Positions 1-10,890 of a DNA stretch of 64,000 nucleotides are shown here, one piece after another. Positions within the stretch are counted from its first letter, which is position 1. Each line of letters opens with the position of its first letter. A model generated the notes under the pieces. The model was not told the DNA's origin, did not search any database, and saw only the letters and a program-made list of their open reading frames with translations. The translations under genes were made by a program, and so were the position numbers. Source of the DNA: Agapetus fuscipes (lineage: Eukaryota; Arthropoda; Insecta; Trichoptera; Glossosomatidae); the NCBI GenBank assembly GCA_951799405.1, contig OX637346.1, positions 13,353,215-13,417,214 of the forward strand. The letters run 5' to 3'.

Positions 1-118
1 AAATAAACAATAATGCATTATTGATTGATGATATTAATACCTGTCTCTGGCCAGGCAGAATAGGTCGGTGAATTGCATTCCTCTTCACAAATCTACTTTT
101 TTATAAAAAAAATAAAAA
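1..118 (+). repeat. SINE-B, 3' part (cut by window start)
   Basis: The 3' half of SINE-B: an AT-rich inverted block, then CCTGTCTCTGGCCAGGCAG, then GTGAATTGCATTCC and TCTTCACAAATCTA running into an A-rich end. The same end is found near 5700, 22400, 31740, 48840 and 56190. The tRNA-like head lies outside the window. No gene is seen from 119 to 746. Confidence 0.8.
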
Positions 119-746
119 AACGCCTGGAAGAAAAACGATTTGAAACGATAAATAAAATTGCATTAAAAAAGGGAAATATCGTCCGCCTGCGTAAGAAAAA
201 TCAAAAAGGTTTACTGAATCTTTCGTTAACGAGCCTGCAAAGGATTATAAATTAAACCTGAAATCTTATACTAGGAAAAAGTTCAGCATGTGCTTAAAGC
301 TGAGCTAATTGAATGTCTATTTTAAATTTGTACGATGAGATAACAAAACTGTTTTTTTTTTCTAAATTTATACTCGTTGCTTCATATTATTCTACGTAAA
401 AGATAAGTATGAAAGTGCGGTGTATGCTATTTTAATGAATAAAAAAACAGAAAATCTCTTGAAGCTTGTTAGTTTATGTATTTTAATAAGAGCTTACACA
501 AGAGACTGTTCATGTAAGAAGTGGAACAAATTCTGGGAATTTTCCTTTAGAACGGCTCCCAGAGGAACGCTTCATCACTATTATTTTCTAATTCAGAACT
601 TATCAACCAACTTCTGGGATAAGATTCTTGATAAGGGTATAATGATGTTCCAAAAATACCCTTTATGGATGTTATAATGATCATGGTGGTGCATGAAATG
701 AGTGAAAAGTATTGGCATTAACATATGATATTACGGAAAATCGATA
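119..746. other. unassigned AT-rich stretch
   Basis: Two small open frames occur here, but neither has a recognisable domain, a splice context or a repeat match within the window. I see no supported function. Confidence 0.5.
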
Positions 747-985
747 TTCCTTGACTGATATGCTGGTATGAGGCTGACCACCCATACTGTAAAAACTATT
801 TCACTTTGCCAATGGCACCCCTGTTTCAGGGAAGTTCGGAAAAATTTACAGGGTTTATTTTTATTAAACATTGGGTTTTTTATGTTGTAGGTCGTCATGC
901 GGAATAAGTAAGCGTGAATTTATAAATGTCTGCTTATATGTATGCATGTAATATGAATCGTTAGTAATGTAATATGAAGCGCTGT
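747..985 (+). repeat. SINE-A copy (diverged)
   Basis: Begins TTCCTTGACTGATATGC and keeps GTATGAGGCTGACCACCC, CACCCCTGTTTCAGGG and the GTCTGCTTATATG block near its 3' end. The tail microsatellite is lost. Confidence 0.8.
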
Positions 986-1004
986 AAGATTAAAAAAAAC
1001 TTTA

Positions 1005-1376
1005 TTTTTTGGATTTATCTAAAAATCTCACTTTAAATCACGTGACCAATCAAGTGACCTGCGTTTAAAAATGATTGATTTCATGGCGGGCCAAAAAAGT
1101 AAAGGGTTTTAGAATCTGAGCCTTTTTGATTTTATTAAAATTCACGAAATTCATGCGTAGATGAATCATTATTTTACGGATTGGGAAGGTAATAATTTGT
1201 AATTTATGCTTCATTTTCCCCATTCATGAATCATTCGGCTATGAATTTGATCGCTGGATATACTGCGCGGGTGCTATTACAGCAATTGATAATCCATAAA
1301 ACTCAAAGCCCCTCGCTTTAATTGCTATACATATTCAATGAACCCGGGTCTTCTATCCGACCCCTTTCCGAATACG
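1005..1376. other. unique stretch with homeodomain-type motifs
   Basis: No repeat match in the window. It contains TGATTGATTT (a PBC/Hox-like TGATNNAT site) near 1071, TTTTATTAAAA near 1132, CACGTGACC near 1040 and CATTCATGAATC near 1224. These could be chance in AT-rich DNA. Candidate cis-regulatory sequence only. Confidence 0.15.
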
Positions 1377-1380
1377 ACGA

Positions 1381-1694
1381 CGTTTGTTACCCCCACGTTT
1401 GTTTCTAGACTACATAGACGTTTGTTACTCGTCTACACCAACGTTTGTTTCAAGATTACATGGACGTTTGTTACTCGCCAACACCTACGTTTGTTAGTCA
1501 CCTACACTTACGTTTGTTTTTAGGCTAAACCTACGTTTGTTACACGCCTACACCTACGTTTGTTTCAAGATTACACAGACGTTTATTACTCACCCACACC
1601 GAAGTTTGTTACTCACCTACACTTACGTTTGTTTTTAGGCTAAACCTACGTTTGTTACTCGCCTACACTAACGTTTGTTTCTAGACTACACAGA
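1381..1694. repeat. 23-bp minisatellite with 5-unit higher-order structure
   Basis: One 15-bp partial unit is followed by 13 units of exactly 23 bp, each beginning CGTTTGTT or a one-base variant. Three unit types follow in order: a TTTCAAGATTACA type, a TTACTCGCCTACACC type and a TTTTTAGGCTAAACC type. Units 3-7 and 8-12 repeat the same order of types, so a 115-bp higher-order unit is present. A 61-residue open frame across the array is a product of the repeat. Confidence 0.9.
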
Positions 1695-2156
1695 CATATT
1701 TTATTCATCATCTGAATTGACGGTTGTGAATGGCTGCATTCAAATGTTTATTTCTTAGCTGTATCGAGATTTATACATTTGTAACTCGACTAGCAGTAGT
1801 TAGTGATACTACGACTAACAGCTCGCTGCCTTAGTTCTTGTTTACCGTATACGCCATTGAATTTTTTTTACATGAGCAATGTTTGCATGTGTAATGGACC
1901 AATGTGTTTTATAAAAACAAGAAATTTGTTTAAAATTATTGAAAAGAACTCTCACATTATCGAGTTTTACGGTTTTTCTTAGCTCAGATTGTGTAGAATT
2001 TGATTCATAAGACAACTGCATGAAAAAGTCATATTTGACAAGATTGGCGTATACGTCAAACAAGAGCTGGGGGAGCGAGTAGTTAGTGGTTAGTGGTACA
2101 ACTTGAGTAACAGACGTCCGTGTAGGTCTTTAATTGTGGCTTGACTCATCTCTACT
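1695..2156. other. unassigned stretch beside the minisatellite
   Basis: AT-rich DNA with no supported gene. An open frame on the minus strand has no recognisable motif. Confidence 0.45.
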
Positions 2157-2260
2157 TGCTTCAGGATTACAAAAACGTTTGTTACTCAGATACTCCAATA
2201 TCCACATTTATTACTCGGATACACTGTACAGACTTTTGTTTCTCGGCTACCACCACGCTA
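2157..2260. repeat. decayed outlier units of the 23-bp minisatellite
   Basis: Three or four diverged units (AACGTTTGTTACTCAGATAC, CATTTATTACTCGGATACAC, CTTTTGTTTCTCGGCTAC) resemble the array at 1381-1694 but lie about 460 bp away. The array may once have been longer or been interrupted. Confidence 0.65.
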
Positions 2261-2379
2261 CCTACAGACGTACAGTGTAAATATGAAATCACCTCACCCA
2301 TTAGGGTTTCTCGTTTGGAAAATTTATCGCTCCACTGAACACCAGGTAAGTTATTCTCATGGCTTTGTATCCTTGATAC

Positions 2380-2652
2380 TGTAACAATTATATAAAAGAA
2401 GGACACGCCTGAGCACAAGGCCAGGCTGGAGGGGGTAACAATCGGCTGGCGCGAGCAGTCTTGCAAAGCACGCACACAGAGCAAGATCTAGTTACTAGGG
2501 CGACCAATATGGTTTAAAATAACTGTAATCTGTACGAAATAAATAAGTGTGTTAAAATAAATCTATTGTAAGAAAGTCTGGGTAAATAAACTGTATGGCT
2601 AACTTGTGTTGAACTTGTGTTTTAATTAAGGACCCTCGGAAGAAACGTAACA
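2380..2652 (+). mobile_element. probable solo LTR, gypsy-type
   Basis: The segment starts TGTAACAATT and ends CGTAACA, so it has TG...CA ends. It is flanked by ATAC on both sides (2376-2379 and 2653-2656), a 4-bp target duplication. A TATA-like TATATAAAAG lies only about 10 bases in, and AAATAAATAAG about 150 bases later could be the polyadenylation signal, giving a U3-R-U5 layout with a very short U3. No internal gag or pol sequence adjoins it. The second LTR at 49357-49663 has the same CGTAACA end. A 4-bp duplication alone is weak evidence; the TATA, signal and terminus together make the call reasonable. Confidence 0.55.
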
Positions 2653-2659
2653 ATACATA

Positions 2660-3008
2660 ATCGTACAATATGAGGTCCAACAGTAGGTATGTAGGTACTC
2701 CATATTTATAAATATTATAAATGAACTTGCTTTGATTAAAATATAGATGATGATGGCACATTTTAAATACAGTATTTCAGATTATCATGAAGAGAGGATT
2801 GAAAATTTCAAGAAAATTTAGTTAGAAGAAGCTTTCAAGGTTTGAAAAAAATCAACGATGGACCAAGATAACACGCGAGAATTGACGTTGAAAAGACCTA
2901 AGAGGATATTTGGGAAACAATATCTTATATTATTCATTGCTATAAGGATGATAAAATGTATTTTGATGATTTGGAAAGAATGGATGATGAATAACGGATT
3001 GCTGGTAG
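2660..3008. other. unassigned AT-rich stretch
   Basis: A 71-codon plus-strand frame at 2858 has no recognisable motif and runs into the SINE-D tail. Nothing else is supported. Confidence 0.4.
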
Positions 3009-3331
3009 TTTTTTTTTTAAAGAATTCCTGTGCGGAAGACTCCCTAGATTTTACAGACTTTAGGATTCTGTGACACTTGTTGTAGTGCCGAAGAGGTGTT
3101 TACGAGCTTGGTCGTCGCTACAAAGCGTCATAACTCAAGCAAGACCCAGTTGCTGTAAGGCTGGATAGACCCTTAGTGACCAGTCTTTGGTAAGCTTATA
3201 TGAGGCTTTCAAACCAGTGAAGATTATATTAGAAAATATAAATAGTATTTTTTGCGCTCCCAAGGGGATTCGATCTTCGCGGCCTTCCATTTCCGAGTCC
3301 GAAGCGTTTACCCCTAGCCTACGGACCGGTC
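3009..3331 (-). repeat. SINE-D copy, tail type 1
   Basis: On the minus strand: head GACCGGTCCGTAGGC, a degenerate B-box region, the central block with CAGCAACTGGGTCTTGC, then tail type 1 (CGGCACTACAACAAGTGTC ... AATCTAGGGAGTC ... AGGAATTC) and an A-run. The tail is the one found on the LINE remnant at 10249-10551. Confidence 0.9.
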
Positions 3332-3334
3332 AAT

Positions 3335-4094
3335 GAATAATTTGTTTATGTTTAATAATAACTAGTGAACAACATTTTCAATTAATTGTTATGAACATTC
3401 TGTATCACTCGACATATCAAATTACCTTCTCACTGATTAGAATGCAGCCTGAAAAGCTGCTTTGAACAAACTTCCAGGAATATTTAATCCCTGTTCAAAT
3501 AGGGAAAGTACACCTTCGCCGAAACGTACACAGACTTTGTTGGATCGCACTTGAATGTGAAAGCAAATCTATGTAAGGTAAATTTGTAACGCGGTAATAG
3601 ACGGGTATTTGAGTATTCACCTGGAGGCTGCAACACACGGGGATACCGGGATAATAATGAATGGTAAGTGACAAGAAGTTAGTAGTTAGTGAACGAAAAT
3701 TTTGGAGCGCAGTCAAGACACACACATTTCTGGTATCATTGACAAGAGCGCCCTTGTAATGATTACATCGTAAATCGGTGCTTTAAATAAATTATAATCG
3801 AGTACAGAAGTACGTAGCCTTTAATGAACGTGGTGAAAATAGGAACCAATATTGCCGTCGGGTAAATCGTCAATCATCACTTTTGATAGTTTAATGCGAT
3901 GTGAACTGAATTGCTACAACTTAATAAGTATTCTGTTGAAGAAATAAAGAGTACTAAACATCGATTATAGCTTAATTTAAAAGCCCTTAAGTCGTAACAG
4001 GGTCCTAATTTAGCTGTCATCGAATTTTATTTAGAGCCATTTATATCTGTATCTGCAGCTGGTTTAAAGTAATTATTGTAAAGTGATGATTTAA
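3335..4094. other. unassigned stretch
   Basis: No repeat match noted. A 76-codon minus-strand frame at 3495-3725 has no recognisable domain. Confidence 0.4.
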
Positions 4095-4186
4095 ATTAAT
4101 CCTAAAAATTATAAGATTAAACAATATGAATTTTCACAGTGTTAATACACAAACAATACAAAATATAAATATTTTTAATATTATTT
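4095..4186. repeat. repeat shared with the PLE-like element at 12.5 kb
   Basis: AAACAATATGAATTTTCAC, AGTGTTAATACACAAAC and the following AT-rich bases match, in inverse orientation, the flank of the palindrome at 12536-12612. This shows that the parent element extends beyond the palindrome arm. Confidence 0.8.
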
Positions 4187-5637
4187 CCCTAGGAGCTTAG
4201 CTGGGTGACGACATAATATTGTTTATGCCAATTCACGTGCATACCTCATTCAGATAACGGCTATTTGTTTAAAAATCCTCGTTTATCATCCACAGAAGCA
4301 ATTTTTTTGTTTTTAAATATACAAATAGCAATACCTCATTTGCCTCAAAAATAGGTCCGATTGTATCAATGAATGTATTTGTATACAACCGAGAATCTCG
4401 ATGTGCATTCATACCCAGAAACTAATTCATTTAACCGCTGACCATTGTGCCCTGGCGTAAAAAGCTTTCGACGGCTGGATTTGCATATATCTGTGAAAAG
4501 CCAGTTCGCCGCTAGTGCTGCGAGATGAAAACAATTAACCGCAAGTAAATGAAGCGGCAGAAAAAGCAAATATCATCAGTACCCGTAGTTTAAAATATTG
4601 CTTAAACTCACCTCGATTGTGTAAACCGAAAAAATAAATAAAAATTAAATCACTCTTAAAAGGGTCTGTCGTTCATTCCATACATTTTGAATTAATACTC
4701 AGCGAACAGGGCAAAAACAAGCGTAGAGTTTAGTTTGTACGTACATATGTATTTACTTTTACAGTCCATAAATTTTATTTTATTTTTAGAAGATTATTTT
4801 AAATTACTTAGAATTAAAAACAACTTTCAAGTTAATCAGCTTTATTCTAAAAGTATTTGGGTTTGTGTATTGATAAGGGGGAGATTCACTTTTAAATCAA
4901 TAAAATAAAAATAAATATATTTTGTTATTTTACATTCAAATGCTTTAATGATGTTACCTCGTCATTATCAAGATAATAACTTATCTAAAAAAAACTCATC
5001 TTCTTACTTATAGCTATAAGCAGCTTTATTATGTTAAGAATAAGATAAATACATCATTGAGATTTGTGGATTATTAAAATAATTGAGATCAATTAAATTT
5101 GTAACTTTTTCCCATTTATCTATTTGCAGACGTTTAATGGGATGTTTTCAATACTTTTATAATGATTGCAGTGTGTGAATGACGATCTTGTTGTTGTAGA
5201 GCCAAAAGCACTTTTTTCTCAATCAATTCTTGAAGGGGAATAGGAAAACACTGGCGTCTCTCCGCCAACTCCGCCCAACCAGAAAAGGTTGATGATTAAG
5301 ATTATCTTTTATCAATTAATAATTCATCAATTTTCATTTTTCAAATTATTCATTCTAACTAACCCAAATGATAGCTCAGGGTCAAAGCTGTCGCTTGGAG
5401 GGCCTGAAATTTTTGAAATGATGCTGTCGTATATTACACATACTGCAGTCAAATTACTAACTTTTTTCCGTTCTGCCATAGTTTTGAAACATATAAAAAA
5501 TAATGACAATTCATTGAATTTAATACAGTAAATGACCGTTAAAATTTTAGTATTGTTATTTAAATGACATATGTATGTAGATACACACTTTCAGAGCTGT
5601 GATTGCATGTTACAAACCTTCTTGTTGTTTTCACTGT
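4187..5637. other. unassigned AT-rich stretch
   Basis: No gene or repeat recognised. The part at 4390-4570 is less AT-rich and unique, with an octamer-like ATTTGCATAT and two Runt-type sites (AACCGCTG, AACCGCAA), so it is a possible regulatory element. This is inference from motifs only. Confidence 0.35.
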
Positions 5638-5639
5638 TA

Positions 5640-5686
<47 letters not shown>

Positions 5687-5945
5687 TTTATAAAAAATAG
5701 ATTTGTGAAGAGGAATGCAATTCACCAACCTATTCTACCTGGCCAGAAACAGGTATTAATATCATCATTTAATAATTCATTATTGTTAATTATTAATGAA
5801 TTATTAAATAATAATTACCCAATTACATCTGTTGAACCAGGGTCAAAGTTAAAGTCAAGTGACCCAAGCGGGGATCGAACCAACGTTGTTCCATTCGAAA
5901 CACGCTAGAAAGATCAGCCCTCTTGGCCCACGCGGCTATAACCCC
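5638..5945 (-). repeat. SINE-B, near full length, long poly(A)
   Basis: The plus-strand T-run at about 5641-5681 is the tail. Reading the minus strand, the element has a tRNA-like head with a B-box-like GGTTCGATCCCC, then TTTGACCCTGGTTCAACAG, an AT-rich inverted block of AATTATT/AATAATT pieces, CTGGCCAGGTAG and CACAAATCTA before the tail. The long uninterrupted tail suggests a recent insertion. Confidence 0.85.
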
Positions 5946-6749
5946 GACGAATTTACTTTTAAAATGGTAAAGCTATTACGCATATGTACATGTATACTTA
6001 TTTACATTTATATTACTATATTAAATACTTATCACCTCAACAATCCACTATCCTTCTCTCTCCCTGTCCTTTAAGTCTGGCCAGAAGAAGAAAGTGATAA
6101 AATAATAATTAATAAAACCAAAAACCTATTTTGGCAAAACGCATTCGCTCTTCAGTACACCTGCAATCGCCTTCCAATAAGGCCGCTATAAACCAAGTAT
6201 AAATTCACATGCCGTCTAATACGGTCGCTAAAACATAACGTACATCAGTTATAAATACCGTCTAATTACGTAGCGTCGTCAAGACCGCATCAGTAAATTA
6301 GTGCAATCTAAACATAAAATTATAAAACACAAGATAAATATACCACAGGATCAAAACTGCGGAATCATCAACCAGCATCGAAGTAATTAACCCCCTCCAC
6401 GCAGAGTGCTCCAGGATTCAGGATCTGGCCAGGTGAGTCCGCCATCCTTAATTACCGCGTTCCTGTAATTCCTGGAAACCGCCTCTCCATTTATGGTCTG
6501 GATCTTGTTGAATATTTGAAACTCTCGATTAAGGGTAAATGTTTGGGCCCCTCCAGATAAGCAGCTGCCATCGCGATTTCTGTTTCGCACAGCATTTCTA
6601 ATGAGCGACTATTAGATAATATGCAAATGACTTTCATGAATTAGTTGATGCACAGCGTTTGTATTTGTATGAAATAATCATAACGCTTGTCAGAATATCT
6701 CCTTCGCCGCATTTAAGCACGAGCATATTGTGGGACATTGAGCAATAAC
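5946..6749. other. unassigned stretch
   Basis: No gene. The minus-strand frame at 6387-6590 has no recognisable domain. Confidence 0.4.
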
Positions 6750-7001
6750 ATAGATAGATAGATAAGACAAAATTTGTATAACGCCTTTTATGACAGTGTG
6801 TCACTACAAAGGCGCTTGTCCGTATGATTTGAGACCTCTTTTAAATGGTCTCTCCATATCCAGTTCCCTCAGTGAGGCGGGAATAGCGTTCCAAGTCATT
6901 GGAGCGGCTGCCTTGAATGCTCTGTCTCCAAAAACAGTGCGGGGCCTTCTTGCAGGGATGTCCAGGCAGCTGCTTCTTGACACATAGAGGAGCAGAAACT
7001 A
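6750..7001 (-). pseudogene. LINE ORF2 C-terminus, CR1/L2-like
   Basis: Reading the minus strand with its stop at 6804-6806, the frame gives a peptide with VFGDRAFKAAAPMTWNAIP followed by FKRGLKSYGQAPL. This is the extreme C-terminal signature of CR1/L2-type LINE reverse transcriptases (GDRAFxxxAPxxWNxLP, then FKxxLK). The frame is open upstream only to a stop at 6999-7001, so this is a 5'-truncated copy. The 3' end runs through about 35 bases into a TATC-type microsatellite (6752-6768). The open frames on other registers here are shadows. Confidence 0.85.
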
Positions 7002-7430
7002 ACTTACTGCATTGATACATTCTATAGCCCACATTGTCTCAGTCCTGTCGATAGTTTCAGTGGTGTTATCATACGAAACATGTTTTACGTGTCAAATTCT
7101 ATGTTTTCTTGCCTTCTTCATTTTGTGTTTTCAACACAGATTCCACAATGTATTTTTCCTTTAAAATTACGCAATTTTATCGATCACAAGATTTATAACG
7201 CGCGCGGCTTTGTGGTGCTATGTTCGGACTGGTTCGAGCAGCCATTATATTCGCAATGCTGCCTACTTTTTTTTTTTTTTTTTGTACCCATGGAACTGCA
7301 ACTGTGAAGTTCTTTGTTCTCTTTCTTACTAAAGACCATTTTCGGAAGTAATTGAAACAGATTTACCCGTATAAGGCCGATTTTCTTTAAAATAATTTCT
7401 AGTCCACAGATATCATGAGTAAATGTTGTG
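6984..7430. repeat. dispersed repeat, intact relative of 16.1-17.0 kb
   Basis: GAGGAGCAGAAACTAACTTA at 6986, and the block around CTGTGAAGTTCTTTGTTCTC to TTTCTAGTCCACAGATATCAT (7300-7420), reappear in the same order at 16140 and 16915-17030, where about 600 bp separates them. It may be the upstream part of the same LINE. Confidence 0.7.
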
Positions 7431-9699
7431 AGGCAATTGATGTAACACAATACTTCAAGTATAAAATTTAACTCAAAGATAGCGTTTACCAAACAATGAA
7501 CGGAAACTCCCACAGCACATTTAGCGAACGTTTCACTTTAGTTGAATTTCTGATAAAACGCTATATTTTAGTTTTATTGTGTGTTTGATGTACTAGGATC
7601 GACAGAGTAGTAATGTAATCGAGCTTAGCGAATCTCGTCTCGAGACAAGCTTGTGGGATTCGACAAATAAATTGTACAAACATGCTTGTATGGAAATTAA
7701 GATTGTATTGAAAATCTTCTTTACAAAACACATTTCGGTATACCTACACAAACAGGGCTGCGGAATCATTCAAATAATGAGTTGCTATTATTTGTTATGC
7801 TTATTAATGGGTCTTAGATGACCTGGATATTAAAGGTATCCTGATAAAACTATTACTGATTGATAAATTATTCTGAGTTTATCGTCAACACTGGTACGAT
7901 CAACCGCAGCCAGCGTTGTCTGTCTCCGGCACGGCAGTCCCATACTTCAAACCGTGAGACAATCGGCCACCTGTATGACCATTTTTGGTTTGCCATCACA
8001 GCTATCTTTTCCAGCATATTTGAAGGTATACTCGCTGAATGTGAACCAGCCAATCCATTCTGCTGACTTTTATTGGTCTCACCACATCAATGTCTTTTAT
8101 ACTGAATCACTTTTTGTTTTTGTTTGATCTCAAGGACCAATGCTCAATCAAAGATTATAAATTAAGATTACGGTCGTTAGATATTTTTTAGAATGAAAAT
8201 AAACGGTTGTTACTGACCGTCGAAAGAGAAGAACGATTTTCTCTACGTTTTGTCAGAGTCATATCCGACGTCTTCAGGAGGTGTGTGTCTTCTACGAAGA
8301 AGAATCACAAACTGATGAATTGTTGTTTTTTGCTCGAGGTCGAAGGTTGTAGGTACATTTATTGACCTTCGGTGATGCATTTATAGATGTCGCAATAGCT
8401 CCACTTGTACAGAAGGACGATATTATGTCATCTTGTCCATTCCAAACAATGCTTAATTCGTCGTTACAAACAACAAACTTTCAAGCAAGATCTATTTACT
8501 GTTATTATGACTGACCCTTTTTAAACAGTCATAACATCATTTAAAAAAAAAACTTATTGCTTTGTAGCTTTAGCGAATCTACAAACGAGTTGTCTTCTTG
8601 AATCTCTAGAATTCTAGAATTTGTTGTTAACATTATACGTAAGTATGAATCTAAAAATAAGACTCTTCAAGAAGAAATAACTTTTTCCATTTTGGTTTTA
8701 ACATCTACTTTTTTGAGCCAAACTCTAGAGCTTAAGTCCCTAATTTAAATGCATAATATTCATCAGTACAACAATGGTATGACGTATGGAAACGTAATTG
8801 GATACGCGAGCAAAGCGAGGATGGATTTTAAATACGGCGCCATTGTCTCGTATCGGAGGAAACTTTGAAGGTATTAGTACTTGGAAAACTCAATTTTGTG
8901 GGCATGCTGACAAAATTTGTATAATGGAAATATATCATCTTGAAAATATAAACCGCAATTTCAACTTTACTTTGATAGCTTTTCCGTGGAATTACACATG
9001 AGTCTGCGATATTATTATTCTCAGCTTTGCGTTTGAAGATTGTTTTTTTTTGCGTGTAACGTACTCGTAAGTAAATAGATAAATCTCGTAGTCGTTATGA
9101 AAAAATATATAATCTTTATACTCAGTTTTTTCTTTTTATTAAAATAAATAATTTGATACTGATAAAATATTTGTAAAGAAAAATTTCCAGTGATACTTAT
9201 CTTTTCTTAATCCCAATAACAATATATTTTCCCATATCATTTCAAGAGTACAAACGTAATTTTATTGTTACCTTTCCATATAAATTTTCGTTTGAACATT
9301 TAATATATTTATTAATAATCTTGTTTGGCTTGATACTTACGTAGGTACTTTTGTATAAATGCTTTAAAAGATTTTGTAGTTTTACTTGAAATTTACTCGA
9401 AAAATAAATTACTGTCTTCAAAATAAAAACTAAGACCGCCTACGTGATTAATATTTTATTAAATGAGGAATTAACACACACTTGTGAATGTGGAAAAAAA
9501 AGAATAACAGTACTTTTTAGTGTTTTACCCAAAAATCTAAAATATTTTCGTTTAAATTTCAGAAAATGATCGTAATTAATAAAATTAATACTAGCAAGCT
9601 AATGTTTCATGTAAAAAGTTTATTTCTCTACATTGTTAAGTTCCATATAATAATCTCAAGCTAGCGATTAAGTGCGAGCATGTTAGAATAAGAACTTCT
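7431..9699. other. unassigned AT-rich stretch
   Basis: No gene supported. At 8195-8275 the minus strand has CTCCTGAAGACGTC and AAAACGTAGAG, resembling a decayed hammerhead/PLE end like those at 17.3 and 43.7 kb. Frames at 7860-8066 on both strands have no recognised domain. Confidence 0.4.
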
Positions 9700-9985
9700 G
9701 CGACTATACTTCCGCCCCCGCCCACAATGCCTCCCCTCTCAAGCTACCGCCCCCTTCTTAGCTACCTACCCTGCCTAACCTCCTAACCCACCCTAGCTGC
9801 TACTGAAATCCTAGCTGACGCTACGTCCATACATTTGAGCTGTCATCTACGTCTTAGCTGCTGCTTTCAACCCCTCGCTAGCTAACTTTGTCGCCAATCT
9901 CCTACTTTTGTACCAATTTTCCCTACCGCCTCCTCTTTTGCTAGCGCCACTAGCTCTGCCTAGCTGCTACTCTGATCTCACGGCT
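9700..9985. repeat. pyrimidine-rich degenerate CTAGCT repeat
   Basis: Variants of CTAGCTGCTAC and CTAGCTACC recur about ten times in 270 bases, in a C-rich stretch unlike its AT-rich surroundings. Diluted versions occur at 10895-11010 and 11340-11430. This looks like a decayed minisatellite. Confidence 0.5.
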
Positions 9986-9989
9986 CATT

Positions 9990-10246
9990 CTAATCTAATC
10001 TAATCTAAGCTGCAAAGATATATATCATTTAAGTTTTATATTAAATGCATTCCCACAAGCAGATATGTATAATTTCGCGCTAACACATGCCGCATGTGGA
10101 CCTACAATATAAAAACCCAATCTCAAATGAACATAAGCCTTGCAACTCTTGCCGTCCTTCCCTGAAACAGAGGTGACATTGGCAAAGTGAACCAATTTTT
10201 ACATTATGGGTGGTCAGCCGCATAACAACCTATAAGTCAAGGAACT
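9990..10246 (-). repeat. SINE-A, full length, (TTAGA)n tail
   Basis: TCTAATCTAATC at the plus-strand left edge is the tail. The body holds CCTGAAACAGAGGTGACATT and the head ends at CTATAAGTCAAGGAA. Confidence 0.9.
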
Positions 10247-10248
10247 CA

Positions 10249-10551
10249 TTCCTTTTCCAAACTGCCCGATTATGGAATGAGTAACCGGGATCTGTGTTTC
10301 CATCCCAATTTAACCTTACCCTTTTCAAATCCAATATCAATCCCCATTTCCTCTCAGTGTCTCAAAACACAACGCAACACAACGCAACGCAACACACACG
10401 ACAGCACTGCGCAGCTAACGGCCCTGCAACCGGACAAGGACAACTGCCACATCACCAACACCTCTGCGGCACTATAACAAGTGTCATAGACCTTTAGAGT
10501 CTCTTGAATCTAGGGAGTCTCCCGCACAGGCTTTCTTAAAAAAAAAGTTAC
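10249..10551 (+). pseudogene. LINE-1 remnant: ORF2 C-terminus and 3' tail
   Basis: Translation from 10249 gives FLFQTARLWNE, a stop at 10282, then PGSVFPSQFNLTLFKSNIN. This matches the RTAxLWNSLP ... FKxxIN ending of many LINE reverse transcriptases, with a premature stop where SLP would follow. Past a short CAACA-rich stretch comes a tail with CGGCACTATAACAAGTGTC, AATCTAGGGAGTC and AGGCTTTCTT ending in an A-run. That tail equals SINE-D tail type 1, so this LINE is the likely machinery donor for that SINE version. Only the 3' end is present. Confidence 0.8.
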
Positions 10552-10588
10552 TTTTGAGCTATACATGTCTAGCAACCATTCTAATCAG

Positions 10589-10890
10589 AATAATAATAAT
10601 ATTAGGATAATTTATTTGGTGAGCGCTGTTTTTGTGTGAATCACACCTCAAAAACATTCTACGAGCTTGGTATTCACTGTAGAAAGCGCCATTTCTCAAG
10701 CAAGACCCAATGCTGTAATGCTAGATGGACCTTTGGTGACCGGTCTTTGGTATAGGTAAATGATTTTTTAAGCCAACAAAGAGCATATTTGAAAATATAA
10801 ATGCAATATTTGTTGTGCTTCGCCGGGATTCTAACGCACGACCGTCCATGTACGAATCCGAGACGCTAACCACTAGACTACATACCAGTG
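10589..10890 (-). repeat. SINE-D copy, tail type 2
   Basis: The plus-strand left edge is an AAT microsatellite, then GGTGAGCGCTGTTTTTGTG (tail type 2, shared with the LINE at 38.4 kb). The minus strand then gives the central block and the head GTAGTCTAGTGGTTAGCG with a good A box. Confidence 0.9.

Noticed and set aside
1060..1260. Hox cluster regulatory DNA
   Set aside because: Homeodomain-type words are expected by chance in AT-rich DNA; no conservation evidence available.
1381..1694. CRISPR array
   Set aside because: 23-bp units are contiguous with no spacers, and the context is eukaryotic.
7193..7513. Minus-strand frame with CEYNGCSNQSEHS, reminiscent of a THAP zinc finger
   Set aside because: The required downstream C-x2-H is missing because stops follow, and the run of K comes from a poly-A stretch. 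The related copy at 16.83 kb does not preserve the cysteines.
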